From JAYKHL01 sp035284865 (GTDB lineage: Bacteria > Cyanobacteriota > Sericytochromatia > S15B-MN24 > JAQBPE01), in the NCBI GenBank assembly GCA_035284865.1, contig JAYKHL010000082.1, positions 1 to 64,000 of the forward strand: 64,000 nucleotides of DNA, in the 5' to 3' direction. Positions 34,001-40,959 of the stretch are shown here, piece by piece (the stretch's first letter is position 1; each line of letters begins with the position of its first letter). The notes below the pieces were generated by a model. The model worked only from the letters and a program-made list of their open reading frames with translations. It was not told the DNA's origin and did no database searches. A program made the translations under genes and the position numbers.

Positions 34001-34845
34001 TGGCAGCCGCCCCGGTCAAGGCCTCCAACCGGGTGGACCTGGACGGCCGCCGGACCTACCTGCTGGGGGCGTGGGCCGCACGCACGGGCGATCGCGAGCG
34101 GGCCCGACAGGAGCTACGGGCCGTGCTGGCGCAGCCAAACCAGCTGCTGGTGGCGCAAGCCGCCTTGCGCCTCGGGCAGATCGCGCTGGACGCAGGCGCC
34201 CGCTCGGAGGCCGCCGGCTGGCTGGAACAGGGCCGGCGGACGGCGCTCGCCCTCGGGGCGGAGCGGCTGGCCATCGAGGTCGAGCGCGTGGAGCGCACGC
34301 TGCAGGGCCTGCACGCGGCGGACGACGACGCCCCGCCCGCCCTGGCGACGCGACTCGAGGCGCTGCTGACGGAGGCCTGCGCGCTGCTGCCACGCGTCAC
34401 GGCGCCAGCGGAGGAGCTCGCCCGCCTGGGCCAGGCCCTGCGGGAAGCCCGCGCGTTGAACGTCCTGTGGCCGAGGCTGGTGGCGGCCAGCGAGGCCCAG
34501 GCCGTGGGCGTGGCGCTGGCCGGCTGCTGCTTCGAGTTGATCCCCGGCGCCACGCGCGCCTTCGTGCTGGACCAGGCCCTGGATCCCTACGCCGCCCTCG
34601 CGCGGGGCGCAGGGGCGATCCCGTTCGCGGTCGAGCTCGTGGATGCCGAGCTCTGTGCGCAGGCCATGGGCGAGCGGGAGATGCGCCTGCTCGGCACACA
34701 GGCGATCGCGGTGCCCCTGGCCGAAGGCCCGACGGCCCCCGTCTGGGGCGTGGTGGTGCTGCTTGGCGAGGCGCTGGCCCCATGTGAGGCCCTGGCGACG
34801 GCGGCAGCGGCCGGCGCGATGGTGCTGGCGCGGCTCGAGGATTGA
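31063..34845 (+). CDS. Pseudokinase-STAND ATPase-TPR-GAF-like regulator
   Basis: 1260 residues in four parts. Residues 1-230: a protein-kinase fold that keeps the ATP Lys (K32 in VVLKRL) and the APE motif (158-160). The catalytic loop reads HAGLEPAH (118-125) instead of HRDLKPxN, and DFG is replaced by GYG (137-139), so phosphotransfer should be lost. Residues 260-560: a P-loop ATPase (Walker A APPGWGKTT with K284; Walker B LLVLLDDWDEAD with D400-D401) of the STAND/AAA_16 type. Residues 600-1130: at least ten TPR-like helical pairs. Residues 1140-1260: a GAF-like domain (GTQAIAVPLAEGPTAPVWGV near the end). The layout parallels kinase-ATPase-GAF signalling proteins, but with a dead kinase used presumably for ligand or nucleotide binding. 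The ATG lies behind a -10 without ribosome site. Confidence 0.72.
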   Translation: MAPSADRFTPVRPLGPYLLLVQDQDGAPVVLKRLADDRAGDLEARHDFRLEAWRVAQLRGPRLVRLYTDGSHLEERPFYTMGYAEGPPATLVQPAEVATCARQLLEALVALHRHGWVHAGLEPAHLRRTEAGLVLVGYGGLTPMGQPARRPGTVGYRAPEQEAGLPLDARADLYGVGALIHFWLTGELPGELDLLDLVSDPLAVLGRRLLASAPGDRLPDAATALAELDRQRGAPFKVQVKASMLVPPLQPRVVALDPVDQLLAALARGVGGVRRLEAPPGWGKTTVLGLAASAARRAGFPVVQLRGQGVYAWPLTPWREALRGLTQLAQERQPGLLERCRLRLAPLMAAPPKAAPDEEGRGLAGLDGPLGGELLRRRLGSALTELIGAVAPQGLLVLLDDWDEADEASREMLAHLVRRLAPAPVLWLVAGQPGRGGEAGWPVLEVPPFSAAEAQALARAMLPVPVAREAELETLAAAAAGQPWFVRTLVAHWRDAGEVRINGAHCDLPPPAEWPETVGSLAWRRGSALDGHAWAVGGAAALLTPVIRPTALEVLVPEPEAFAMGLDALLRAGILARVGGCYQFTHPDYATMYARALPPERQLDLQRTLVDAWQAGRLALDPLTATLHALRAERPDAAVPLALAAARSLLMLGGHETARQLLEEALVMLDAEHPLRGSYLATLGEAHRQADDLPAALTCLREARGRLPAGPERPAATLALARVLAMLSLHEEATGAWQEAAGHAQAMGDMDLLALALAGLTESHHALGRLEAAVESGEAALGAAAEAAQLPRALALSAFGSVLALGPRERQGEGVALLQQACALFEAEGDRPRLGQALLSLSDAEMARGELLFARNTIARALALTEELAEPSMAIQAAVQAAQVHFALGETEPARAHAKEARHRAEARQDVVATLEAQTLEGLIRSMRGDTEAGLALGSEALRRLPATATPAVVARIWLWQAETLLHLGMFPEAAHALHVAAAPVKASNRVDLDGRRTYLLGAWAARTGDRERARQELRAVLAQPNQLLVAQAALRLGQIALDAGARSEAAGWLEQGRRTALALGAERLAIEVERVERTLQGLHAADDDAPPALATRLEALLTEACALLPRVTAPAEELARLGQALREARALNVLWPRLVAASEAQAVGVALAGCCFELIPGATRAFVLDQALDPYAALARGAGAIPFAVELVDAELCAQAMGEREMRLLGTQAIAVPLAEGPTAPVWGVVVLLGEALAPCEALATAAAAGAMVLARLED

Positions 34846-34848
34846 GCC

Positions 34849-35271
34849 TCAGCGTTCGATGACGCCGACGATGGGCAGGCGGTAGCCCCGGCCGCCAAAG
34901 GCGGCCAGCGTGGCCCTCAGGCAGTGCCAGAGGAACCACAGCGAGGCGACGCCGGAGACCACCGTCATCACGATCGCGAAGGGCCAGCCGATCAGGATCA
35001 GGGCCCACAGGGCGTACGTGGCTCCCCAGAGCGGGGTGAGCACCACCGTTGCCAGAAGGTGGAAGAGCAGGGCCTGCAGGGCCTGACGCCCCACGAAGGG
35101 AGAGCCGCCGAGCGACCCTCCCAGCAACCAGATGACGACGGGGCCGAGCAGGGGCGCATACACCGGCGAGGCGTGCGCGGCGGCGGCGGCCAGCCGCTCC
35201 CAGCCCGCTGGGGGCAGCAGGACGCCGGGGACGTGGGTGGTGAGGGGGGCTGAGGAGGGCTCGTCGGTCAT
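34849..35271 (-). CDS. DUF4870-like membrane protein
   Basis: 140 residues. About three membrane segments: VYAPLLGPVVIWLLGGS, QALQALLFHLLATVVLTPLW, and GWPFAIVMTVVSGVASLWFL. The pattern matches DUF4870 (Tic20-like) proteins of unknown function. Its ATG overlaps the TGA of the upstream lipoprotein gene (ATGA). It converges with the large pseudokinase gene three bases away. A role in membrane insertion has been suggested for the family but is unproven here. Confidence 0.7.
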   Translation of the reverse strand: MTDEPSSAPLTTHVPGVLLPPAGWERLAAAAAHASPVYAPLLGPVVIWLLGGSLGGSPFVGRQALQALLFHLLATVVLTPLWGATYALWALILIGWPFAIVMTVVSGVASLWFLWHCLRATLAAFGGRGYRLPIVGVIER

Positions 35272-36146
35272 CAGAAATACAGCGACTCGGGGATGCGAAG
35301 CAGGTGGTTGTAGTCCCGAAGGTACTGCGTCGGGATCTTGAGGTAGTCGTGGATGGTCCCGTTGGGGGCAATCTGCACCATCCAGCCTCCCCCCGCGATG
35401 CCCTTCACCACGGGCAGTTGCTCGTTGAGATCGACGAAGGGTGAGGTTCGGTGCTCGCGCTTGGCCTGGCCAGGGTTGTATTGCTTCGAGATCCAGACAT
35501 AGTAAACCACGTCGAACTTGTTCTGCGCGATCAGCAACGACTGCTGCATGTAGTCGTTGAAGGTGGCCGTCTCATCAGGGGGCAGCGTCTTCTTCCACCA
35601 CGCGTAGTGCTCACGCGGGTCGATGCGCCTGTCCCAGCCACCGGGCGACCCTGGCGCGTTGATCGGATAGGCAAAGAGGCAGGCCTGAAGGTCCTTGATC
35701 ATCCGGGCGCGCGTCCCGTTGTACCCGAAGTTCTGCAGCAGCACCAGCAGCGCGTCGACCTCGTCCGGCTCGGGCGGCGGAGCGGGGGGCTGCGGCGGCG
35801 CGGTGGGGGTGGGGCGCGGCAGCGGGCGCAGCCCTCCGGCCGTGGGCGGCGCGATGGGCTGGGGGGCCGGAGCCGCACCAGGCTCCCCCCCTGACGGCTC
35901 TTCCTCGAGGCCCCGCGCGGCCGTCCCCGGCAGCGGGGCACGCAAGCTGCGGACCGGGGGCCGAGCCTGGAAGCGCACGGCGTAACCGGGACGCGCGGCC
36001 GCCTCGACCCGCGCCGGACCGGCCAGGCCGCGTGAGGACTGGCCGCAGCCGGTGCCCAGCAACGTGGCGACGAGCGCGGCCACGGCGCCGAGGCTGGTCA
36101 GGCGCCGAACCGGGGAGGGCGTGGGGAAGGTCTTTTTAAACAACAC
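35271..36146 (-). CDS. Lipoprotein, paralogue of the 38353 protein
   Basis: 291 residues. Signal peptide AAVALVATLLGTGCGQ with a lipid-anchor Cys. A Pro-rich spacer with LRPLPRPTPTAPPQPPAPPP follows, then DEVDALLVLLQNFGYNGTRAR, and a C-terminal part ending GTIHDYLKIPTQYLRDYNHLLR. The same order of elements occurs in the lipoprotein at 38353-39165 (LRPLPRPTATP; MAAFLDLLGQFGYDPGARD; GQLDDYGYFRVVDWRNFLPV), so the two are diverged copies. The GTG start has AAAGGA eight bases upstream and a TAAAAT -10 at 36171-36166. Function unknown. Confidence 0.72.
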   Translation of the reverse strand: MLFKKTFPTPSPVRRLTSLGAVAALVATLLGTGCGQSSRGLAGPARVEAAARPGYAVRFQARPPVRSLRAPLPGTAARGLEEEPSGGEPGAAPAPQPIAPPTAGGLRPLPRPTPTAPPQPPAPPPEPDEVDALLVLLQNFGYNGTRARMIKDLQACLFAYPINAPGSPGGWDRRIDPREHYAWWKKTLPPDETATFNDYMQQSLLIAQNKFDVVYYVWISKQYNPGQAKREHRTSPFVDLNEQLPVVKGIAGGGWMVQIAPNGTIHDYLKIPTQYLRDYNHLLRIPESLYF

Positions 36147-36228
36147 GAGTGGTTTCCTTTATCTGATTTTAACTTCTTATCGCGTCCAAGGTCCACAGAC
36201 TTGCCAGAGCACCAATCAATTCTTCACC

Positions 36229-36376
36229 CGGCGGCCGGCTCGTTCGGACGCCCAGGGACGTCGTCACGCCTCGGTCACGTGCCTCCGGCAAAGCGCGAGG
36301 TGGGAGCAGGCTGGGGGGCATGTGACCAGGGCCCCACGACGTCCCCAGGCGTCAGCCGGGCGAGGCCGGGGCTGGT
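36229..36376. repeat. Long imperfect inverted repeat, member A of a dispersed family
   Basis: Left arm 36229-36283 and right arm 36318-36376 are imperfect inverted copies over about 55 bases, sharing GGGACGTCGT, GGTCAC-TGCC and CCGGC-TCG blocks, with a loop of about 35 bases. The sequence GGGACGTCGTCACGCCTCGG (36255-36274) is found inverted and exact at 40206-40225. It lies between the end of the 36417 gene and the start region of the 35271 gene. It may act as a terminator, an mRNA-end stabiliser, or a miniature mobile element. Confidence 0.6.
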
Positions 36377-36416
36377 GCCCGGCGCGCGGGCCGCGTCCGC
36401 CACCCACCATGGCCGG

Positions 36417-37412
36417 TCACGGCGTTGCTGTCAGAGCTCGTCCCCCCGTGAAGTCCAGGCGGAACGGGCCGCTCCCCGAGGGCGGTTCGAGGCGCTCGAC
36501 GAAGGTGACGGGCCGGTGCCCGAGCTTGCTGGCCGTGAACCGGATCCGGATCCCGGTGGGGCAGAGGAACTCGGCATGGCCGTGGCGAGCCACGCGCGTC
36601 GTGGAGAACGGGAAGCGCACGGCCTCGCTCTCGGCCCGCACGATCGCCTCGTCGACGGCATCCCCTGCCCCGTTGGTGACGAGGGCGTCGACCTTCACCA
36701 TCGGCGGCCCACCGGGCTCCGCCCCCTGGGGGCGCTCGGGTGTCAGGGCGTGGACGCCCGTGAAGTCCAGGCGCCACTCCCCGTCCGGACGGACAACCCG
36801 CGTCACGGCCCGGTGGCCCTCGGCGATCGCGGTGATCTTCACGGGTTGCCGCCTCGGCAGCCCCGGAAAGCGAAACTCCCCGACCGCCGTGGTGCGTGCC
36901 TCCGCCAGCGGCAGCCCCCAGGTGGACTCCACCAGCACGAGGGCCCCGCCGAGGCGTCCTCCCCGCCCGTCCGTGACCTTGCCATAAACGGTCGCACCGG
37001 GGGTGGCAGAGGGGGAGGCGGCAGGGGAGGGCCCTGGCGCGGCCACCGGGGGGGCAGAGGGAGAGGGGCTGGGGCTCCCCCCGTCGGGCCGCGGCCGGAG
37101 CCCGACGGTGCGGGCCAGCGTCGCGCCCGGTGCCAGCATGATGCCCGACACCGAGGGCTCGAACGCGCCATGCGTCACCGTCAGCTCGTAGGTGCCAGGC
37201 CGCAGCCCGACCCGGGCGGTGCCGCCGCCCGTCGTCCGGAGCACCTGCCAGTCGACCTCCACGATGGCCCCCGCAACAGCCTGGCCAGAGCGGGCATCGA
37301 TCACGCGGACGATCAGCTCCGCGCCGGGGCCCAACGAGCCGCAGCCGGCCCCGCTGCCCCCGGCCACGACCAGGGGCATCAACGACAGCAAGGCGGCGCG
37401 GCGGGCGGTCAT
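36417..37412 (-). CDS. Lipoprotein with carboxypeptidase-regulatory-like domains
   Basis: 331 residues. Signal peptide with a Gly-rich lipobox region (VVAGGSGAGC). Three beta-sandwich units follow: residues about 30-110 (ELIVRVIDARSGQAVAGAIV, GLRPGTYELTVTHGAF), a Ser/Pro-rich linker (GGSPSPSPSAPPVAAPGPSP), then two longer units of about 85 residues that each end in a near-identical block (WRLDFTGVHALT and FRLDFTGGRALT). The fold matches carboxypeptidase D-regulatory/PEGA-type domains found in secreted proteins that bind glycans or other proteins. Probable cell-surface location. The ATG at 37412 is chosen over an in-frame GTG three codons upstream. Spacing of 14 bases from the preceding gene suggests one operon. 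Confidence 0.75.
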   Translation of the reverse strand: MTARRAALLSLMPLVVAGGSGAGCGSLGPGAELIVRVIDARSGQAVAGAIVEVDWQVLRTTGGGTARVGLRPGTYELTVTHGAFEPSVSGIMLAPGATLARTVGLRPRPDGGSPSPSPSAPPVAAPGPSPAASPSATPGATVYGKVTDGRGGRLGGALVLVESTWGLPLAEARTTAVGEFRFPGLPRRQPVKITAIAEGHRAVTRVVRPDGEWRLDFTGVHALTPERPQGAEPGGPPMVKVDALVTNGAGDAVDEAIVRAESEAVRFPFSTTRVARHGHAEFLCPTGIRIRFTASKLGHRPVTFVERLEPPSGSGPFRLDFTGGRALTATP

Positions 37413-37426
37413 GGCAAGCACCCCGC

Positions 37427-38347
37427 TCAGGGCCAGCGCTTCTGGAGCGTCACGTCATCCACCACCGCCTGCGCACAGATGCCCTTGGCGACCTCTGCCC
37501 CGAAGGCGAGGGCCGTCACGCCCAGCAGATCGGTGTTGGGCAACGCCCGACCAGCGGCATCCAGGGCAAACTGGCGCGGCGGCACGGCGCGGGCCTGCTC
37601 ACAGCCGACCGGCTCGGTCAGGGCCCCCAGCGCGAGGTCCCCGAGCGGGGTGCCCTCGGCGTAGGCCCAGCGCACATCAGCCGCCAGATCGCGCTCCACG
37701 GAGGCCAGGCCGATCTTGTTCAGGGCAGCCTCACTGCAGGACTGCCCGAGCCCGACCCCCTGCGCCACCACGATCAGCCGGAGCGGCAGGGCCCCCTCGC
37801 CGGCCCCGATCTGGCTGGCGAGGACCGTGCCCGGGCAGTGGCGTGTGCTCCAGACGTAGCCAATGCCCTTGCGACCAAGCCGCTTCGACTCGACGACGAG
37901 CACCACCTCGGCGAGCAAGGACGGGTCGAGCGCGGCCACCGCGTTCACGCCCCAGCGGAAGCGGAGGGTGGCCTGCTCCGCCAGCTCGGTCCGCTCGCCG
38001 ACCTCCCGGCTCAGGGCGCCTGCCTCGGCCACGTCGCCGGTGATCAGGAAGCCCTTGCGCGGGCGCGGCCGGTTGGCGCCCAGGATCTCCAGCACGGTCG
38101 AGGTGCCAGCGCTCGGCTTGACGGGGGTGAACTCCAGCGGCTCAAAGAAGGGGTGGCCGACAGGGCTGAGGTTGTCGTACTGGTTGTCGACGGTGTCGAA
38201 GTCCTCGAGCACCGTGGGGGGCTCCCACGCCCCGCGAGCGGCGAGGAACCCCGGAAGCCGGCTGGGGGCGGACCCGCCCGGGGCGGCAGCACAGGCGGTC
38301 GCCAGCGCGGCAAGGGAGATGGCCAGCAAGGGCAGCAAGCGAGGCAT
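37427..38347 (-). CDS. Lipoprotein of unknown function
   Basis: 306 residues with signal peptide LLPLLAISLAALATACAAAP and a lipobox Cys. The mature part begins VLEDFDTVDNQYDNLSPVGH and later has KGFLITGDVAEAGALS and AEVVLVVESKRLGRKGIGYV. This looks like one large beta-sandwich, possibly of the carbohydrate-binding or galactose-binding type, but no family is recognised with confidence. Starts five bases after the stop of the lipoprotein gene upstream, and is followed 14 bases later by the next one. Confidence 0.65.
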   Translation of the reverse strand: MPRLLPLLAISLAALATACAAAPGGSAPSRLPGFLAARGAWEPPTVLEDFDTVDNQYDNLSPVGHPFFEPLEFTPVKPSAGTSTVLEILGANRPRPRKGFLITGDVAEAGALSREVGERTELAEQATLRFRWGVNAVAALDPSLLAEVVLVVESKRLGRKGIGYVWSTRHCPGTVLASQIGAGEGALPLRLIVVAQGVGLGQSCSEAALNKIGLASVERDLAADVRWAYAEGTPLGDLALGALTEPVGCEQARAVPPRQFALDAAGRALPNTDLLGVTALAFGAEVAKGICAQAVVDDVTLQKRWP

Positions 38348-38352
38348 CGGGG

Positions 38353-39165
38353 CTACCGCCAGACGGAGGCGGGCACGGGCAGGAAGTTGCGCCAGTCCAC
38401 CACCCGGAAGTAGCCGTAGTCATCGAGCTGGCCATCCGCGCGGTAGGACACGAACAGCGGGGAGCCCTCGAGGCGCTTGTAGAACACCAGCTCGGCGTCG
38501 GTGCCGGTGTCGTTGTAGCGATCCCGCAGGATGTCCCGATAGAGTGAGCGCCGGGCCACGTAGTAGCGGATGCCGGCGCTGCGTCGGGCCAGCGCGAGCC
38601 CCTCTGCCTTCCACTGGTCATAGGAGATTGGCTGCGGGAAGTCTCGCACCCGCTGGCCGTAGGTCAGGCCGAGCGTGGGGCTGGCCGCCCAGCGGAACCG
38701 TTCCTGCGGGACCCGGTGCACCACGGCAAGCTGCATGCGGAGGTTCTGGGCGTCCCGCGCCCCCGGGTCGTACCCGAACTGCCCGAGAAGATCGAGGAAG
38801 GCCGCCATGTCGGCGGCCGGGTCCGCTGCCGCCGGGGCCGCCGGCCGCCGGGCCGCCGGCGTGGCCGTGGGCCTCGGCAGGGGCCGAAGCGCGGGCCGAC
38901 CGGGGGCCGGCTGGCCAGGCGCCACGGGCGTCACGGGGGTCGGCGCGGGGACGTAGCCCCCAGGAACGCCGGGGGGCATCGGGTATGATGGGTCCTCGTA
39001 GCCGGGCTCGTCCGGCTCCAGCCCGGGCAGCTCCGCCCCCGGGGGAGGCTCCTCCGGCGCGAGGGGGTTGACGGCCTGACGTCCACAGCCGCTGAGCGCC
39101 ACGCTGGAGGCCACCACGGCAGCGGCAGCGAGGGCGAGGGGGCGGCGCAGGGGCGGGCGAGGCAT
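38353..39165 (-). CDS. Lipoprotein, paralogue of the 35271 protein
   Basis: 270 residues. Signal peptide ALAAAAVVASSVALSGC ends in a good lipobox. A Pro/Glu-rich spacer with PALRPLPRPTATPAARRP follows, then MAAFLDLLGQFGYDPGARD and a C-terminal domain with YYVARRSLYRDILRDRYND and GQLDDYGYFRVVDWRNFLPV. It shares element order and motifs with the lipoprotein at 35271. GGAGAA precedes the ATG. It begins the five-gene minus-strand cluster 39165-34849. Function unknown. Confidence 0.7.
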   Translation of the reverse strand: MPRPPLRRPLALAAAAVVASSVALSGCGRQAVNPLAPEEPPPGAELPGLEPDEPGYEDPSYPMPPGVPGGYVPAPTPVTPVAPGQPAPGRPALRPLPRPTATPAARRPAAPAAADPAADMAAFLDLLGQFGYDPGARDAQNLRMQLAVVHRVPQERFRWAASPTLGLTYGQRVRDFPQPISYDQWKAEGLALARRSAGIRYYVARRSLYRDILRDRYNDTGTDAELVFYKRLEGSPLFVSYRADGQLDDYGYFRVVDWRNFLPVPASVWR

Positions 39166-39268
39166 GCGGTTCTCCGGACGAGGGTTCGCCGTGATTATCG
39201 GGGGCTGAAATTGAAAACTTACCTAAGGTTCCATTAAAAAATGGCAATTCCAACCACCACCTCCCGCC
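39166..39268. promoter_or_regulatory. AT-rich divergent promoter region of mutM and the lipoprotein cluster
   Basis: The lowest G+C stretch of the window (39190-39250). On the minus strand TTGCCA (5/6 of a -35) is followed 18-20 bases later by GGTAAG/TAAGTT. CCATT-AAAA-AATGG (39231-39244) is a small palindrome between the two divergent genes. It may be an operator or simply part of the promoters. Confidence 0.4.
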
Positions 39269-40105
39269 ATGCCCGAGTTGCCTGAGGTCGAGACGGCCGC
39301 GCGTGACCTGACGGCCCAGGCTGCCGGGGCCTGCATCGTGGCCGTCGAGCACCTCGACTGGCCCCGGCTGATCGAGCCCCCCGGCCCCGAGGCCTTCAGG
39401 GCCGCCGTGACCGGACGCCGGATCACGCACGTCGGCCGCCGCGCCAAGTGGCTGCTGATGAGCCTGGCGGACAGCCTCATGGTCGGCATCCACCTGCGGA
39501 TGTCGGGCAGCATCTTCGTGGCAGAGGCCCGAGCCCCTCGGGACAGCCACACGAGGCTCGTGTTGCGTCTTGACGACGGGCGTGCCCTGGTGCTGCGGGA
39601 CGTCCGCAAGTTCGGGCGCGTCCGGCTGCTGGACGCGCCCAGCCTCGCCGCCCTCGAGGCGACGCTCGGGCCAGAGCCCCTCGCGGGGAGCTTCACCGCG
39701 CCATGGCTCGCGCAGGCCTTGCGTCGACGCACCACCCGGCTCAAGCCGCTGCTGCTCGACCAGGCCTTCCTCGCCGGGCTCGGCAACATCTACGTCGACG
39801 AGGCCCTCTGGCGAGCCCGGATCCACCCGGAGCGAGCGGCCGACACGCTGACGGCGGCAGAGGTGGGCCGCCTGCACGAGGCCATCCAGGCCGTGTTGAC
39901 GGCGGCGATCGCGCGACGCGGCAGCACCCTGCGCGACTACCGCACGGGCACGGGTGAGGTCGGCGGCAACCAGGCCCACTTCCAAGCCTACGGCCGAACG
40001 GGAGAGCCCTGTCCGCGATGCGGCACCCCGATCGCCCGGCTCGTCGTCGGGCAGCGTGGCACCCACCTCTGTCTGCGATGCCAGCCCCGACGGGGCTCCC
40101 GCTGA
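39269..40105 (+). CDS. mutM: Formamidopyrimidine-DNA glycosylase
   Basis: Removes 8-oxoguanine and formamidopyrimidines from DNA and nicks the abasic site. 278 residues. The N-terminal MPELPEVET supplies Pro2 (catalytic amine) and Glu3. K60 sits in GRRAKWLLM. The helix-two-turn-helix has LLLDQAFLAGLGNIYVDEALW, and a four-cysteine zinc finger closes the protein (CPRCGTPI and CLRCQ) with the phosphate-binding Arg in VGQRGTHLC. All catalytic features are present. Length fits. It has its own promoter region, divergent from the lipoprotein cluster. Confidence 0.96.
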   Translation: MPELPEVETAARDLTAQAAGACIVAVEHLDWPRLIEPPGPEAFRAAVTGRRITHVGRRAKWLLMSLADSLMVGIHLRMSGSIFVAEARAPRDSHTRLVLRLDDGRALVLRDVRKFGRVRLLDAPSLAALEATLGPEPLAGSFTAPWLAQALRRRTTRLKPLLLDQAFLAGLGNIYVDEALWRARIHPERAADTLTAAEVGRLHEAIQAVLTAAIARRGSTLRDYRTGTGEVGGNQAHFQAYGRTGEPCPRCGTPIARLVVGQRGTHLCLRCQPRRGSR

Positions 40106-40204
40106 GGGCAGGCCGGCCCGATGGAGCCACACCGTTCAAGGCCCGGACCCGGGGGGATGGCGTCGGGCCGTCACCCGACGTGGGACCACGCGCGCGGGGG
40201 TATG

Positions 40205-40263
40205 GCCGAGGCGTGACGACGTCCCCGAACGTCAGCCCCAGCCAGCCGCCGGGCGAAGACTTG
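40205..40263. repeat. Dispersed repeat, member B
   Basis: CCGAGGCGTGACGACGTCCC (40206-40225) is an exact inverted copy of the core in member A (36255-36274). It continues with AACGTCAGCCCC and CCGCCGGGCGAAG, which match the arm pattern of members A and C. A weaker inverted arm begins near 40135. It occupies the space between the converging mutM and cell-wall hydrolase genes. Confidence 0.6.
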
Positions 40264-40272
40264 ATTGGTGAT

Positions 40273-40824
40273 CTAGATCTGCACGCCCGGGATCTCCCGG
40301 AAGAACGTCATGCGCCCGAGGCGGACCTTGGTGGCGTGATCCGCATAGGGAGGCAACCGGCCACTGGAGTCCCGGAAGAAGATGAGGTGGCTGCCCACGG
40401 CGGCCTCCCCCCGGATGGCCCGGTCCACCGCCGCCGCGATGCCGTTCACGCGCTCGATGTTGCCGAGGTTCATCGAGAAGTAAACCCGGTTGTGATCGTA
40501 GTTCGAGCTCAGGTAGCTTGACCGGATCAGGCTGGGGATCGGGTGGCCGGTGCGACGGCTGTAGTTGATGATGGTCCGAGCCACCGCCGCCCAGACCTCG
40601 GGGCGCTCCCCCCGAGCCTCGGCCGCCACCGCCCGGATCAGGGCCTCGCGCTCCCGGGGACCGATGCCACCGCTCCCACCGACCGGGTCCACCCCCCCGA
40701 GCGAGAGCCCATCGGTGCCGAAGGCTGGCACTGGCAGGGAGGGAGCAGCAGCCCCGGCCCCGCCGAGCCCCGGGCGTCCCACCGGCTTGCGTAGATCGGC
40801 AGGAAGGGCGTCAGTTGACGTCAC
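40273..40824 (-). CDS. Cell-wall hydrolase, SleB-like
   Basis: 183 residues. From residue 55 on the sequence follows the SleB/Hydrolase_2 family that cleaves peptidoglycan: REREALIRAVAAEARGERPE, VARTIINYSRRTGHPIPSLI, GIAAAVDRAIRGEAAVGSHL and ADHATKVRLGRMTFFREIP. EARGE carries the conserved Glu. Unlike typical members it has no obvious signal peptide or SH3/LysM domain; the N-terminal 50 residues are Gly/Pro-rich. The GTG start has GGAGGAGC six bases upstream. Could act on the organism's own wall if exported by another route. Confidence 0.75.
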   Translation of the reverse strand: MTSTDALPADLRKPVGRPGLGGAGAAAPSLPVPAFGTDGLSLGGVDPVGGSGGIGPREREALIRAVAAEARGERPEVWAAVARTIINYSRRTGHPIPSLIRSSYLSSNYDHNRVYFSMNLGNIERVNGIAAAVDRAIRGEAAVGSHLIFFRDSSGRLPPYADHATKVRLGRMTFFREIPGVQI

Positions 40825-40959
40825 GGAGTTGCTCCTCCTCGGGCACGGGCCAGCGGGGCCCACCGGCACATCCACCAGGGATGTCGCCGACCAGGCGGCC
40901 CGTCTTGCGGGGCTTAACGCCAGGAATACCCAATTTTTACCTTGTCCTCGCGGCCAGGT

